64,000 nucleotides of DNA. Source: RYN-122 sp963761655 (GTDB taxonomy: Bacteria; Actinomycetota; Actinomycetes; Mycobacteriales; SCTD01). A program made the position numbers and the translations under genes. The stretch spans positions 75,428 to 139,427 of the forward strand of contig CAVXHI010000004.1 in NCBI GenBank assembly GCA_963761655.1. The letters run 5' to 3'. The notes beneath the pieces were generated by a model. The model was not told where the DNA came from. It did no database searches and saw nothing but the letters and a program-made list of their open reading frames with translations. Positions 49,986 through 59,251 of this stretch are shown piece by piece (within the stretch, counting starts at the first letter, position 1; every line of letters starts with the position of its first letter).

Positions 49986-51269
49986 TCAGGCCGTCCCGCA
50001 GGTCCGCAGCGCCAGCAGGGCCAGGCTGCGGGCCGACAGCAGGACGTCCTCGACGGGCACCTTCTCGCCGGGCCCGTGCGCGAGCAGGAGGTCGCCAGGG
50101 CCGTGGTGCAGCGTCGCGATGCCCGCTGCTGCGTAGAGCCGCAGGTCGGTCCCGGCGGTCAGGGCCCGCTCGGGCGGCGGGGCGCCGCCGGCGTCGGTGA
50201 CCGCCTGCCGGACGGCCGGGAGCAGCGACGACCCGGCCGGCAGCTGGCCGCTGGCGAAGGCGCCGCCGAACCACTCGACCTGCGCGGGGTGGTCGGTCAG
50301 CCACGGGTGCGACGTGCACGCCTGGGCCACGCACGCCTCGAAGGCCGCCCGGGCCGCCTCCACCGGCTCGCCCAGCCGCACGCCGTACCGCCCCTCGGCG
50401 ACCAGCCGGTCGGGCACGGTGCTCGCCCAGTCCCCGGCCTGCACCCGACCGATCGAGAGGCCGTACGGGAGGGGGTGGGCGCCGAAGCGGGACGCGTCGG
50501 CGGACTGGCGCCGGGACTCCAGCCCCCGCAGCGCTGCGTGCACGTGGGCGAACAGGTCGACGGTGCTGACGCCGAGGTGCCGGTTGGCAGCGTGCGCCGC
50601 GAGCCCGGTCAGGGTGAGCCGGAAGGTCAGCGCGCCGGCCGACGCCGTCACGACAGCGCCGGCCGTCGGCTCGGGGATGACGCAGGCGTCCCCGCGGTGC
50701 CCTCGGCGCAGGGTGGCCCACGCTCCGAGCCCGCCGTCCTCCTCGCCGACGACGCTGTGGACCGCCAGCGGCCGGGCCAGCCGCACGCCTGCGGTCCGCA
50801 GGGCCCGCACGGCGGTGAGCGCGGCGACCAGTCCGCCCTTCATGTCGCACGACCCCCGCCCGTGCACCTCGCCGTCCGTGACGCGCGGGACGAAGGGGTC
50901 CCCGGGCCACAGCGCCGGGTCGCCGGCCGGGACGACGTCGGTGTGTCCGCACAGCACCAGCGCCGGCTGTCCGCCGTCGCGGCCGGGGAGCGTGCCTACG
51001 ACGCCCCACGCCTCGCTGCGGTCGACCTCCTGGCCGGGGGCGTCCGGAGCGGTCGCGGCGTCGGCGAGGTCGACGGCCCACCGGTCGACGTCGGCGCCGA
51101 GCTCGTCCAGCCAGCCGGCGACCAGCAGCTGCGCCTCGGACTCCGCGGCCGTGCCGCCGAGCGACGGGACCGCGACCAGCGACAGCAGTCGTCCGACCGC
51201 CCACTCCGCGTCGACGGCGTCGAGCACGGCGGCCTCACGAGGACCCAGGTCGGCGCGCCGGACGTCCAT
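49986..51269 (-). CDS. M20-family metallopeptidase (ArgE/DapE-like)
   Basis: A 427-residue di-zinc peptidase. Metal and catalytic residues show in CGHTDVVPAGD (His and Asp), GRGSCDMKGGL (bridging Asp), VVGEEDGGLG (Glu-Glu) and the late LLLAHGPGEKV (His). A dimerisation lid lies between. It hydrolyses an N-acyl amino acid or succinyl-diaminopimelate type substrate. ATG at 51269 is six bases after TACGGT, leaderless. Confidence 0.9.
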   Translation of the reverse strand: MDVRRADLGPREAAVLDAVDAEWAVGRLLSLVAVPSLGGTAAESEAQLLVAGWLDELGADVDRWAVDLADAATAPDAPGQEVDRSEAWGVVGTLPGRDGGQPALVLCGHTDVVPAGDPALWPGDPFVPRVTDGEVHGRGSCDMKGGLVAALTAVRALRTAGVRLARPLAVHSVVGEEDGGLGAWATLRRGHRGDACVIPEPTAGAVVTASAGALTFRLTLTGLAAHAANRHLGVSTVDLFAHVHAALRGLESRRQSADASRFGAHPLPYGLSIGRVQAGDWASTVPDRLVAEGRYGVRLGEPVEAARAAFEACVAQACTSHPWLTDHPAQVEWFGGAFASGQLPAGSSLLPAVRQAVTDAGGAPPPERALTAGTDLRLYAAAGIATLHHGPGDLLLAHGPGEKVPVEDVLLSARSLALLALRTCGTA

Positions 51270-51275
51270 GCGCGG

Positions 51276-51281
51276 ACCGTA
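51276..51281 (-). promoter_or_regulatory. -10 box of the M20 peptidase gene (leaderless)
   Basis: TACGGT on the minus strand, six bases upstream of the ATG at 51269. Confidence 0.5.
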
Positions 51282-51371
51282 GCGGTCGACGGGGCCGCGA
51301 CCCGGCCGGCGCGGCCGCCTCCCGGCGCAGCAGAGCCGCCGAGCCGCAGCGCTCCCCGGCCGGGGCCGGTC

Positions 51372-52415
51372 TCAGCGCAGCAGCGCGCGGCAGCGCTCGA
51401 CCAGCAGGGTGCAGGCACCGCCGAAGTGCTCGAAGGCCGGGTTCGTGGTCTGGCCGGCCCGGTAGCGGTACCAGATCTGCTGGATGATCACGGCGAGCCG
51501 GAACAACCCGTAGACCTCGTAGAAGGTCCAGTCCCCGACCTCCCGGCCGGACCGGGCGGCGTAGTCCGCGACCACCTCCGCCCGGGTCGGCATCCCGGGC
51601 AGGTGCGAGGGCTGACGGCGCAGCAGCTGGAACAGGTCGTCGTCGTCGGCCTGCACCCAGTAGGCCAGCGACGCCCCGAGGTCCATCAGCGGGTCCCCGA
51701 CCGTGGCCATCTCCCAGTCCAGGACCGCCCGCACGGTCGACAAGTCCTCGGGGTCGAGCACGAGGTTGTCGAACCGCCAGTCGCCGTGCACGAGGACGGC
51801 CCCGACGTCGGGCGGCTGGTGGGCGTCGAGCCAGGCCATCACGTCCTCGGCGTCCGGCACGTCGTCGGTGAGCGCCGCCCGGTAGCGGCGCGACCAGCCC
51901 TCGACCTGGCGGCGGACGTAGCCGTCGCCCTTCCACAGGTCGCGCAGCCCGGCAGTGTCGACGTCGACGGCGTGCAGGTCGGCGAGCGCCCGGAACACCC
52001 CGAGCCCGAGGTCCCGCGCGGCGAGAGGCGACAGCACCACCCCTTCGGGCAGCCTCGACCGCAGGATCAGCCCGGGCACGTGCTCCATGACGTACCGGTC
52101 CTGCGCGGGGTCGTGCGCCAGGACGCGCGGCACGGCCGGGAAGTGCGGGGCGAGCCGGCGCTGGACGTCGTACTCGCGGGACATGTCGTGCGCCCCGGCC
52201 GCCTTGTGCCCGGCCGGCGGGCGGCGCAGGACGAGGTCGCGACCCGGGTAGCGCAGCAGGTAGGTGAGGTTGCTGGCGCCGCCGGAGAACTGCAGCACCT
52301 CGGGCGTGCCCTCGACACCGGGCACCTCCCGCGCGACCCAGGCGGCCACCTCGGCGAGGTCGAGCGCGTCTTCCGTGCGGACGGGACGGGCGCCGGCGAC
52401 GGTGGGGCTGCTCAT
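51372..52415 (-). CDS. Aminoglycoside-phosphotransferase-family kinase (ACAD10/11 N-domain-like)
   Basis: A 347-residue APH-fold protein. It has the nucleotide loop FSGGASNLTYLLRY, a lysine-like region KAAGAHDMSREYDV, the Brenner catalytic loop VHGDWRFDNLVLD, and the metal motif VLDWEMATVGDP. Relatives phosphorylate 4-hydroxyacyl-CoAs or act in fatty-acid metabolism; true aminoglycoside resistance is unlikely. ATG at 52415 lies six bases after TAGCCT. Confidence 0.88.
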   Translation of the reverse strand: MSSPTVAGARPVRTEDALDLAEVAAWVAREVPGVEGTPEVLQFSGGASNLTYLLRYPGRDLVLRRPPAGHKAAGAHDMSREYDVQRRLAPHFPAVPRVLAHDPAQDRYVMEHVPGLILRSRLPEGVVLSPLAARDLGLGVFRALADLHAVDVDTAGLRDLWKGDGYVRRQVEGWSRRYRAALTDDVPDAEDVMAWLDAHQPPDVGAVLVHGDWRFDNLVLDPEDLSTVRAVLDWEMATVGDPLMDLGASLAYWVQADDDDLFQLLRRQPSHLPGMPTRAEVVADYAARSGREVGDWTFYEVYGLFRLAVIIQQIWYRYRAGQTTNPAFEHFGGACTLLVERCRALLR

Positions 52416-52421
52416 CGGGCC

Positions 52422-52427
52422 AGGCTA
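52422..52427 (-). promoter_or_regulatory. -10 box of the APH-family gene (leaderless)
   Basis: TAGCCT on the minus strand, six bases upstream of the ATG at 52415. Confidence 0.55.
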
Positions 52428-52487
52428 GGACCAGGACGCCGAGGCCCGGGAGCGGTGCGGGCCCGTCGCGGGGCGCGCCGCGCGGGA

Positions 52488-52802
52488 CTACCGCTGGGCG
52501 AGCTCCTGCTCGACCGCGGCCAGCTCGTCGCGCAGCCCGGCGGCCGTCTCGAAGTCCAGCTCCTGCGCCGCCCGCGCCATCGCGGCGGCGGTCCGCTCGC
52601 GCTGCCGCTCCAGCTGGGCGACCGTCCGGTCCGCCAGCTGCCACGACGTCGTCCGGGCGACGGTGACGCCGTCGTCGGTGTGCACCGGCACGGCCTCGGG
52701 GGCGGCCCCGATGTGGTGCATGCGGCCGGTGTCGGGGGCGGCGTAGGTGCGGCTGCGCCGCCGCACGAGGTCGCGGGCGCGGGGCGTCGGCTCGTCGGTC
52801 AC
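52488..52802 (-). CDS. UVR-motif protein (UvrB C-terminal-like)
   Basis: A 104-residue protein whose C-terminal 40 residues match the UvrB/UvrC interaction motif (AAQELDFETAAGLRDELAAV). A short N-terminal part holds DTGRMHHIGAAP and a TSWQLADRTV stretch. It could bind nucleotide excision repair or other UVR partners; the standalone form is common in actinobacteria near uvr genes, but none is here. The start at GTG 52802 avoids an N-terminal extension that runs over the adjoining hairpin. Confidence 0.7.
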   Translation of the reverse strand: MTDEPTPRARDLVRRRSRTYAAPDTGRMHHIGAAPEAVPVHTDDGVTVARTTSWQLADRTVAQLERQRERTAAAMARAAQELDFETAAGLRDELAAVEQELAQR

Positions 52803-52853
52803 GCACCCGGTGTACCCGCTGCCGAGGCCGTGATCGGGCCCGACCTGGACACG

Positions 52854-52889
52854 CAGCAGGCCCGGTCTCCGAGGAGACCGGGCCTGCTG
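52854..52889 (-). terminator. Hairpin terminator downstream of tRNA-fMet
   Basis: A perfect 16-bp stem (arm CAGCAGGCCCGGTCTC) with a CGAG tetraloop lies about 12 bases beyond the mature tRNA 3' end on the minus strand. Confidence 0.78.
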
Positions 52890-52901
52890 TCTGTGCATCT
52901 G

Positions 52902-52975
52902 TAGCGGGGGCAGGATTTGAACCTGCGACCTCTGGGTTATGAGCCCAGCGAGCTACCGAGCTGCTCCACCCCGCG
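52902..52975 (-). tRNA. Initiator tRNA-Met (CAT)
   Basis: A 74-base cloverleaf on the minus strand: acceptor CGCGGGG/CCCCGCT, an unpaired C1-U72, anticodon stem CTGGG/CCCAG with loop CTCATAA giving the CAT anticodon, and T arm GCAGG-TTCAAAT-CCTGC. The mismatch at 1-72 and three consecutive G-C pairs flanking the anticodon loop mark it as the initiator. The CCA end is not encoded. It is followed by a strong hairpin. Confidence 0.95.
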
Positions 52976-53011
52976 TCGGTAGGACAACCCTACACCGCCG
53001 CGGGGCGGGGC

Positions 53012-55951
53012 CTACCGCGCGGGGCTGGGGCTCGGCGCCGCGCTCGGGGACGCGACCGACGGACCGGTGGTGCCGGCCGCCTCTGCCGCCGCCTGCAGCG
53101 CCTGCTGGAGCCGGGCGTTGGCCTGGCCGTAGGCAGCGAAGTCCCCGCGGCGCAGGGCCTCCTGACCGTCCTCGAACGCCCGCGTCGCGGCGTCGATCTG
53201 CCGCTGCACCGCGGCGTCCGGCACGGCGCCGTTCCCCGGGCGGGTCGGCACGGTCGGCGACGAGGGGCGGCCGGTCGACCGGCCGAAGAGCTGGTCGAGG
53301 ACCTGGCCGAAGGTGCCGCCGGAGGCCACCTTGTTCCCGAACGCCCCCACCACGAGCTGGAGCGTCGGGAAGCTGTCGTTGCCGGGCGCGCGGACGTAGA
53401 TCGGCAGCACGTACAGCAGGTTGTCGGCCACCGGCAGGGTCAGCAGGTTGCCGGGGATGGCGGTGCTGTTGCCCTGCTCGAGCGCCAGCAGCACCTGCCG
53501 CACCTGCGAGTCGGAGTTGAACCGGGCGGCGATCTGCCGTGGCCCCTCGACGCTGTTGGTCGCCGGCAGCTCGAGCAGCCGGATCTTGCCGTAGTCGGGC
53601 CCCGGGTCCCCGGACACCGAGGCGACGCCGGTCAGGTTCTGCCCGTTGTTCGCCACGAACGCCGTCGTCAGGTTGAACGAGGGCTTCTGGGTGCCGGGGA
53701 ACTGCTGGACGACGTAGTACGGCGGCTGGTCCTGGGCCGTGCTCGCCGCGTTGAGCAGCCCGGGCCCGGGAGCCCCGCCCGGACCTGCCGAGGCCTGCGG
53801 CTGGGCGTCGCCGCCGTTGGTGGAGGCCGGGTCGCCGGGGATCTGCCAGTAGTCGTCGCCCTGGTAGAACTCCTGCGGATCGGTGATGTGGTACTTGCTC
53901 AACAGCGTGCGCTGGACCTTGAACAGGTCCTCGGGGTAGCGCAGGTGCTGCTCGAGCTCGTCCGAGATGGCGCTCCGCGGCTCCACCGTCCCGGGGAAGG
54001 CCTTCCGCCAGGTCCGCAGCACCGGGTCCTGCTCGTCGAAGGCGTACAGCGTGACCTTGCCGGTGAAGGCGTCGACCGTGGCCTTGACCGAGTTGCGGAT
54101 GTAGTTGACCTCGTCGGCGGGCAGCAGCGGGCCGCGGGTCTGGGAGTCGCGGACGGCGTCGCCGAGGGTGGTGCGCTGGGCGTACGGGTAGCCGGCCGAC
54201 GTCGTGTAGCCGTCGACGATCCACACGATCTTGCCGCCGACGACGGCGGGGTACGGGTCCTCGTCGAGCTCGAGGAACGGCGCCACCTTCTGCACGCGCT
54301 CGCGCGGCTCCCGGATGTACTGCAGCTTGCTGTCGTCGTCGATCTGGCCCGACAGCAGCAGGTTCTTCTCGCGGAACTTCAGCGCGTAGGCGAGCTTGCG
54401 CAGCCCGTTCGACAGCTCGACGCCGCCGGTGCCCGTGTAGCTGTAGTTCGGCGCGTCGGACCCGCCGATCGGCCCGTCGGTCTCCTCCTGCTGCGTGGCG
54501 ACGACGGAGTAGTCCGTCGTGCCCTCGCCGAAGTAGACGCGGGGCTGGTCGAGGGTGAACCCCGTCTCCGGCCCCTGCACCGGCAGGTCGCGGACGACGA
54601 ACCGCGGCTGGCCGTCGTCGAGGACGTTCGCGGGAGCGGCGACGATGCCGTTGCCGTGCGTGTAGATCAGGTGCTCGTTGATCCAGTTCCGCTGGTCGTC
54701 CCCGAGGCCGTCGAGCCGCAGCTCGCGCACGCCGACGACGTAGTCCTTCACGCCGTCGCCGAAGTCGTAGCGGTCGATGTCGAGGTTCGGGTTGAACTGG
54801 AAGTACGCGCGCTGGCGCTGGAGCTGGTTGAAGGTCCGGGACACGACGTTGGGGTCCAGCAGACGGGCGTTGGCCACGGTGCCCTGCTCGCCGCGGACCT
54901 GGGTGCTGGCCGTGCCGGTGGCGGCGTAGGGCGTCGTGACGACCTCGTCGATCGAGTACGCGGTCCGCGTCGCATCGATGTTGTACTTGATGAACTCTGC
55001 CTCGCGCTGGATCTCGTTCGGCTTCACCCGGAACTGCTGCGTGTACGCGGGGTAGATGCCGCCGAACACGACCGCGGTGACGACGAGCAGCGCCACGGCC
55101 CCGCCCGGCAGCAGGATGTTGCGCACGACGATGTTGGCGAACGCCAGCAGCGCGCAGATGACCGCCACCCCGATGAGGACGTTCTTCGCCGGCAGGACGG
55201 CGTTGACGTCGGTGAACGACGCGCCCTGCACCCTGCCGCGGGTGGAGAAGACCAGGCCGAACCGGTCGAGGTAGTAGGCCACCGCCTTGAGCAGCAGGAT
55301 CAGCCCGACCAGCACGGACAGGTGGGCCCGCGCCCCGGGGCTGACCTTGTCGCCCGCGGTCTGCAGCCGGACGCCGCCGAACAGGTAGTGCGTCGAGGCC
55401 GCGGCGAGCAGCGACAGGACCACCGCGGTCAGCAGGAAGCCCAGCACGAAGCGCTGGAACGGGTACGTCATCGCGTAGTAGCTGATGTCGCGACCGAACT
55501 GCGGGTCGACCGTCCCGAACGACGTCTGGTTGCGCCACAGCAGCCAGGTCTGCCAGCGGCTCGCGGCCGACAGGCCGGCGAACACGCCGAAGACGCCGCT
55601 GCCGAGCAGCAGCACCGGGACGAGGTAGGGCTCGACGGCGACCCGGTAGCGCTCGAGGTTCTGCTGCTCCAGCGACATCGGCCGGAAGGGCGGGCGGACC
55701 CGGTAGGCCACCGTCACGTTGGCCCCGACGGCGACGGCCATCAGCAGGCCGAACCCGACGAACAGCAGCAGCCGGGTCTTCAGCACGGTGGTGAACACCG
55801 TCGCGAAGCCGACGTCGCGGAACCACAGCAGGTCGGTGAACAGCGAGACGCCGATGCCGCCCAGGATCAGGACGACGGCGACGACGGCGAGCGTCGGGGC
55901 GAGCAGTCGGGGGCGGGCGGGCAGGCCCGCCCCCGGGGTGCGGACGGACAC
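53012..55951 (-). CDS. UPF0182-family large membrane protein
   Basis: A 979-residue protein with about seven N-terminal helices followed by a very large extracytoplasmic domain and a Pro/Ser-rich end. Family sequence is clear in LLWFRDVGFATVFTTVLKTR near residue 43, DPQFGRDISYYAMTYPF, and YDFGDGVKDYVVGVRELRLD. The function is unknown; it is conserved in actinobacteria. The GTG at 55951 has GGAG seven bases upstream. It diverges from PPA1309, its usual neighbour, across 87 bases. Confidence 0.92.
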   Translation of the reverse strand: MSVRTPGAGLPARPRLLAPTLAVVAVVLILGGIGVSLFTDLLWFRDVGFATVFTTVLKTRLLLFVGFGLLMAVAVGANVTVAYRVRPPFRPMSLEQQNLERYRVAVEPYLVPVLLLGSGVFGVFAGLSAASRWQTWLLWRNQTSFGTVDPQFGRDISYYAMTYPFQRFVLGFLLTAVVLSLLAAASTHYLFGGVRLQTAGDKVSPGARAHLSVLVGLILLLKAVAYYLDRFGLVFSTRGRVQGASFTDVNAVLPAKNVLIGVAVICALLAFANIVVRNILLPGGAVALLVVTAVVFGGIYPAYTQQFRVKPNEIQREAEFIKYNIDATRTAYSIDEVVTTPYAATGTASTQVRGEQGTVANARLLDPNVVSRTFNQLQRQRAYFQFNPNLDIDRYDFGDGVKDYVVGVRELRLDGLGDDQRNWINEHLIYTHGNGIVAAPANVLDDGQPRFVVRDLPVQGPETGFTLDQPRVYFGEGTTDYSVVATQQEETDGPIGGSDAPNYSYTGTGGVELSNGLRKLAYALKFREKNLLLSGQIDDDSKLQYIREPRERVQKVAPFLELDEDPYPAVVGGKIVWIVDGYTTSAGYPYAQRTTLGDAVRDSQTRGPLLPADEVNYIRNSVKATVDAFTGKVTLYAFDEQDPVLRTWRKAFPGTVEPRSAISDELEQHLRYPEDLFKVQRTLLSKYHITDPQEFYQGDDYWQIPGDPASTNGGDAQPQASAGPGGAPGPGLLNAASTAQDQPPYYVVQQFPGTQKPSFNLTTAFVANNGQNLTGVASVSGDPGPDYGKIRLLELPATNSVEGPRQIAARFNSDSQVRQVLLALEQGNSTAIPGNLLTLPVADNLLYVLPIYVRAPGNDSFPTLQLVVGAFGNKVASGGTFGQVLDQLFGRSTGRPSSPTVPTRPGNGAVPDAAVQRQIDAATRAFEDGQEALRRGDFAAYGQANARLQQALQAAAEAAGTTGPSVASPSAAPSPSPAR

Positions 55952-56038
55952 GCGTCTCCTCCAGGCCGTGCATCAGGTTCTTCCGGTCCAACTCCACCAC
56001 AGGCTCCCGGGTTCCGGCCGTGCGGGAGACTGCCTCCC

Positions 56039-56563
56039 ATGACGACACCGCCCAGCCCCGCCCTGCAGGCGGTCCTGTCCGAGGTCGAGCGCCACGTCGC
56101 GGAGGCCGGGTGGGACCAGCCGCCGCAGCTGTTCGCCCTCGTCGACACCGAGGAGCTCCTGCGCGCCGAGCCCCAGCTCGCCACCACGATGGGCATCGTC
56201 GCCTCGCGGCCCGGGGAGCTGACGCCGGTGGCGCAGGAGGCGCTCGCCGAAGCGCCGCTGGACGAGGCCCTCGCCCGGGTGCAGTTCGGCGAGCAGGTGC
56301 TCGGCGTCGTCCTGGCCCACGAGGTGCTGGTCCTGCCGCCGTCCGCCGAGGGCGACCTCGACGACGTCGAGGACCCGACCGCCTACGCGGCCGCCCACGA
56401 CGCCCGGCGCGAGGTGCGCATGACCGTCGGGGTGGTCCGGGGCGGCGGCAGCGCCGTCGTGCTGCGGCTCCGCGGGCAGGACGGCGGCGAGGACGAGCGC
56501 GTGACGGGGCCGGACCTCGCCCCCGGGCTCAGCGCCGCGCTGCTCGCGACGCTGGAGCAGTAG
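56039..56563 (+). CDS. PPA1309-family protein
   Basis: A 174-residue acidic cytoplasmic protein with the family's WDQPPQLFALVDTEELLRAE, FGEQVLGVVLAHEVLVLPP and a late VRMTVGVVRGGGSAVVLRL. The function is unknown, but it sits beside UPF0182 in many actinobacterial genomes. ATG at 56039. Its final 35 bases overlap the convergent sensor-kinase gene. Confidence 0.88.
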   Translation: MTTPPSPALQAVLSEVERHVAEAGWDQPPQLFALVDTEELLRAEPQLATTMGIVASRPGELTPVAQEALAEAPLDEALARVQFGEQVLGVVLAHEVLVLPPSAEGDLDDVEDPTAYAAAHDARREVRMTVGVVRGGGSAVVLRLRGQDGGEDERVTGPDLAPGLSAALLATLEQ

Positions 56564-59216
56564 CCCCGGCCGGGAGGTCGAGGGCGAACTCGCTCCCCTT
56601 GCCGACCTGGGACGTCACGGTCAGCAGCAGCCCGGCGTCGTCGGCCACCCGGCGGACGAACGACAGGCCGAGCCCGAGGCCCCCGACCCGGCGGGTCGCC
56701 GAGCCGTCCACCTGCTCGAACGAGGTGAACAGCAGGGCCTGGTCGGCCTCGGCGATGCCCGGACCGGTGTCGCGCACCGCGACCCGCACCCGGCCGTCCG
56801 GCGCGACGGTCGCGGCCAGGGTGATGGAGGCCCCGGCGGGTGAGTACTTGACCGCGTTGTCGATCAGCTCGTCCAGCGCCTTGCCGACCCACTCCGGGTC
56901 GACGTGCACGCTCGGCAGCCCGGCGCCCACCCGGCGGCGGAGGTCGTCGGCCCGCTCCGGGGCCTTCGCGCGCCAGGCCTCCAGCCGGCTGTCGAGCAGC
57001 TGCCGGACGTCGACGTCGACCGGGCGCGGCACCACGCGGCCCGCCTCGAGGGAGGCGACGTCGACGAGCAGGTCCACGACCCGGTTCATCTTCAGCGCCT
57101 CCGACAGGATGGTCCCGGCGAACCGGGTGACCTTGTCGGCGGCGAGCCCGGGGCGGTTGGTGAGGATGTCGGCGTAGCCGCGGATCGGCGTCAGCGGCGT
57201 GCGGAGCTCGTGGCTGACGTTAGACAGGAACTCGGTCTTCATCCGCTCGACCTCCCGCTCACGGGTGGTGTCGCGCAGCACGACGACGGCGCCGTCGCCG
57301 TCACGCAGGCCGGTCACCGCCACCCGCACCGGCACGGTGGTGCCGTCGGCCCGGTGCACCTCCCCGACGGCGTCCTGGACCCGCGTGTCGACGTCGGCCA
57401 GGGGGGCGCCGTCGGCCCCGCGGACGTCCGCGACCTCGGCGAGCGGCCGCCCCACGACGTCGCCCGCCCCGGCGCCGAGCATCTCCAGGGCGGCCCGGTT
57501 CACCGAGGTCACCGTGCCGTCGGCGTCGGTCGCGAGCAGGCCGTCGGACATCGACGCGAGGACCGTCTCGAGCCGGGCGGCGGAGCTGCGGAGGTCACCG
57601 GTGAGGCGCGACAGCGACCCGGTCATCGTGTCGAAGGTCCGGGCGAGGACGCCGACCTCGTCGCGGGAGCGGACGACGTCGCCCCGGGCGTCCAGGTCCC
57701 CGGCGGACAGGCGCTCGGCGGCCACGGTGAGCCGCCGGACCGGGTCCACGGTGCGCCGTCCGGCCACCACGGCGCCGAGCGCGACCAGCCCGGTCGCGGC
57801 CACGGCGGCGAACAGCAGGGCGACGAGGGCGCTGCGCTCGCTGGCCAGGGCGAGGCTGGCCGGCCGCGTCACGGCGACGACGCCGACGGGCTCGGAGTCG
57901 TCGACCAGGGGCTGCAGGCGCAGGGTGGGCAGCCGACCGTCGGCGGCGACCGTGGTGCCCTCCCCGATGCCGGCGCGGAGCAGGGGCCGGGCCCGGTCCA
58001 GGACGGCCTCGCCGTCGTCGGCCCGCGTGGCCACCGCCAGGTAGGGGTCGCCCGCGAGCACCACCACGCCGTAGGTCTCGGGGAGCAGGCCCTCGCTCAC
58101 GGTCGCGTCCGTCACCAGCACGCCGAACACCGTCACGCTCGCGACCGGCAGGTCCGGGGTGACGCGCGGCTGCGGCACGACGGCCACGGCCGCCAGGCGG
58201 CCGGAGAGGCCGGACAGGCGGACGAGGGCGAAGTCGCTGGCGCCCACCGCGGGCCGCGCGTCCGGGGCCAGCAGGGCCCGGACCTGCGTGAGCCCCCGCA
58301 GGCGCGCCTTCTCCACCGCGTCCAGCACGAGGCCCCGGCTGACGAAGTACGTGGCCTCGCCGTCGGCCGCGATCCGTGCCGCGAAGACCGTGCGGCCGTC
58401 GGCGATCTGCTCGAGGAAGCGCTTGCACGCCGCGGTCGTCCCGCGGCAGATCTGCTCGACCTGCCGGGTGGAGGGCACCAGGGGGCGCCCGAGGTCCTGC
58501 AGGCTCTGCACGGTCCCTGCCGCGGCGTCCCGGACGATGTCGGACGCCTGCCGGTCGTAGCTGTCCGACACGACCGTGCCGACGACGCCGACCGCCGCCG
58601 CGCCCATCGCGAGCACGCCGGCGAGGGTCGTCGCCACGACCTTCGCCAGCAGGCTGGTCTGGGCCAGCAGCGCCAGGCCGACGAGCAGCCCGACCGCTCC
58701 GGCGGCCCGCAGACCCAGTACCAGCAGCGCACGCGCGGCGTCGTCGTCGGCGAGCGGGGCCAGCAGGACCGCGGCGGCAGCGACGGTCAGGCCGCCCGCG
58801 AGGCAGACGGCCGCGGCGTCCCGCCGGCTGCGCAGCAGCGTGAGGGCGGCCGCGAGGGTGGCGGCGCCGGCGACGACGGACGGCGCGGGGGCCGCCGCCA
58901 GCGGGGCGACCACCCCGGCGACGCCGGCGGCGTCGGGGCGGGGCAGGGGGCGGCCGAGCGCCCCGAGGGCGAGCCCGGCGGTGAGCAGCAGGGCACCACC
59001 GGCTCGCAGCAGCACGAGCGGGTCGGAGGCCTCGTCGCCGAGCTGCACGGCCGACAGCACCTCGACGACGGCCAGCACCCCGGCGCCCGCGGCGAGCAGC
59101 AGCGCCGGCAGGCGCAGACCGCGCAGGGCGAGCGCGGCAGCGGCGAGCGCGGCCCAGGCGGCGACCGCCAGCAGCGCGGTCACGCCGAGGGCGGCGAACG
59201 GGACCGCGGGCACCAT
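56529..59216 (-). CDS. Sensor histidine kinase with PAS and HAMP domains
   Basis: An 895-residue membrane kinase. Roughly six or seven N-terminal helices (residues 1-225) precede an extracytoplasmic sensor with two cysteines in ICRGTTAACKRF. Then follow another helix, a HAMP (VDPVRRLTVAAERLSAGDLD), a PAS (LETVLASMSDGLLATDADGT), the HisKA H-box SNVSHELRTPLTPIRGY and the ATPase N/G boxes DELIDNAVKYSP, DTGPGI and GLGLGLSFV. No regulator is adjacent; the partner is unknown. ATG at 59216 is seven bases after TACACT. The C-terminus overlaps PPA1309 tail-to-tail. Confidence 0.92.
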   Translation of the reverse strand: MVPAVPFAALGVTALLAVAAWAALAAAALALRGLRLPALLLAAGAGVLAVVEVLSAVQLGDEASDPLVLLRAGGALLLTAGLALGALGRPLPRPDAAGVAGVVAPLAAAPAPSVVAGAATLAAALTLLRSRRDAAAVCLAGGLTVAAAAVLLAPLADDDAARALLVLGLRAAGAVGLLVGLALLAQTSLLAKVVATTLAGVLAMGAAAVGVVGTVVSDSYDRQASDIVRDAAAGTVQSLQDLGRPLVPSTRQVEQICRGTTAACKRFLEQIADGRTVFAARIAADGEATYFVSRGLVLDAVEKARLRGLTQVRALLAPDARPAVGASDFALVRLSGLSGRLAAVAVVPQPRVTPDLPVASVTVFGVLVTDATVSEGLLPETYGVVVLAGDPYLAVATRADDGEAVLDRARPLLRAGIGEGTTVAADGRLPTLRLQPLVDDSEPVGVVAVTRPASLALASERSALVALLFAAVAATGLVALGAVVAGRRTVDPVRRLTVAAERLSAGDLDARGDVVRSRDEVGVLARTFDTMTGSLSRLTGDLRSSAARLETVLASMSDGLLATDADGTVTSVNRAALEMLGAGAGDVVGRPLAEVADVRGADGAPLADVDTRVQDAVGEVHRADGTTVPVRVAVTGLRDGDGAVVVLRDTTREREVERMKTEFLSNVSHELRTPLTPIRGYADILTNRPGLAADKVTRFAGTILSEALKMNRVVDLLVDVASLEAGRVVPRPVDVDVRQLLDSRLEAWRAKAPERADDLRRRVGAGLPSVHVDPEWVGKALDELIDNAVKYSPAGASITLAATVAPDGRVRVAVRDTGPGIAEADQALLFTSFEQVDGSATRRVGGLGLGLSFVRRVADDAGLLLTVTSQVGKGSEFALDLPAGATAPASRAARR

Positions 59217-59223
59217 GGCGCGG

Positions 59224-59229
59224 AGTGTA
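59224..59229 (-). promoter_or_regulatory. -10 box of the sensor kinase gene (leaderless)
   Basis: TACACT on the minus strand, seven bases upstream of the ATG at 59216. Confidence 0.55.
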
Positions 59230-59251
59230 GGGAGCGGGAGGCCCCCGGCGG

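Noticed and set aside
51372..52415. Aminoglycoside resistance gene
   Set aside because: The APH fold is present but the sequence resembles the ACAD10/11-type metabolic kinases more than resistance enzymes.
52902..52975. C1-U72 mismatch as a novel tRNA feature
   Set aside because: An unpaired 1-72 position is a hallmark of bacterial initiator tRNA, and this form fits actinobacterial examples as I recall them.
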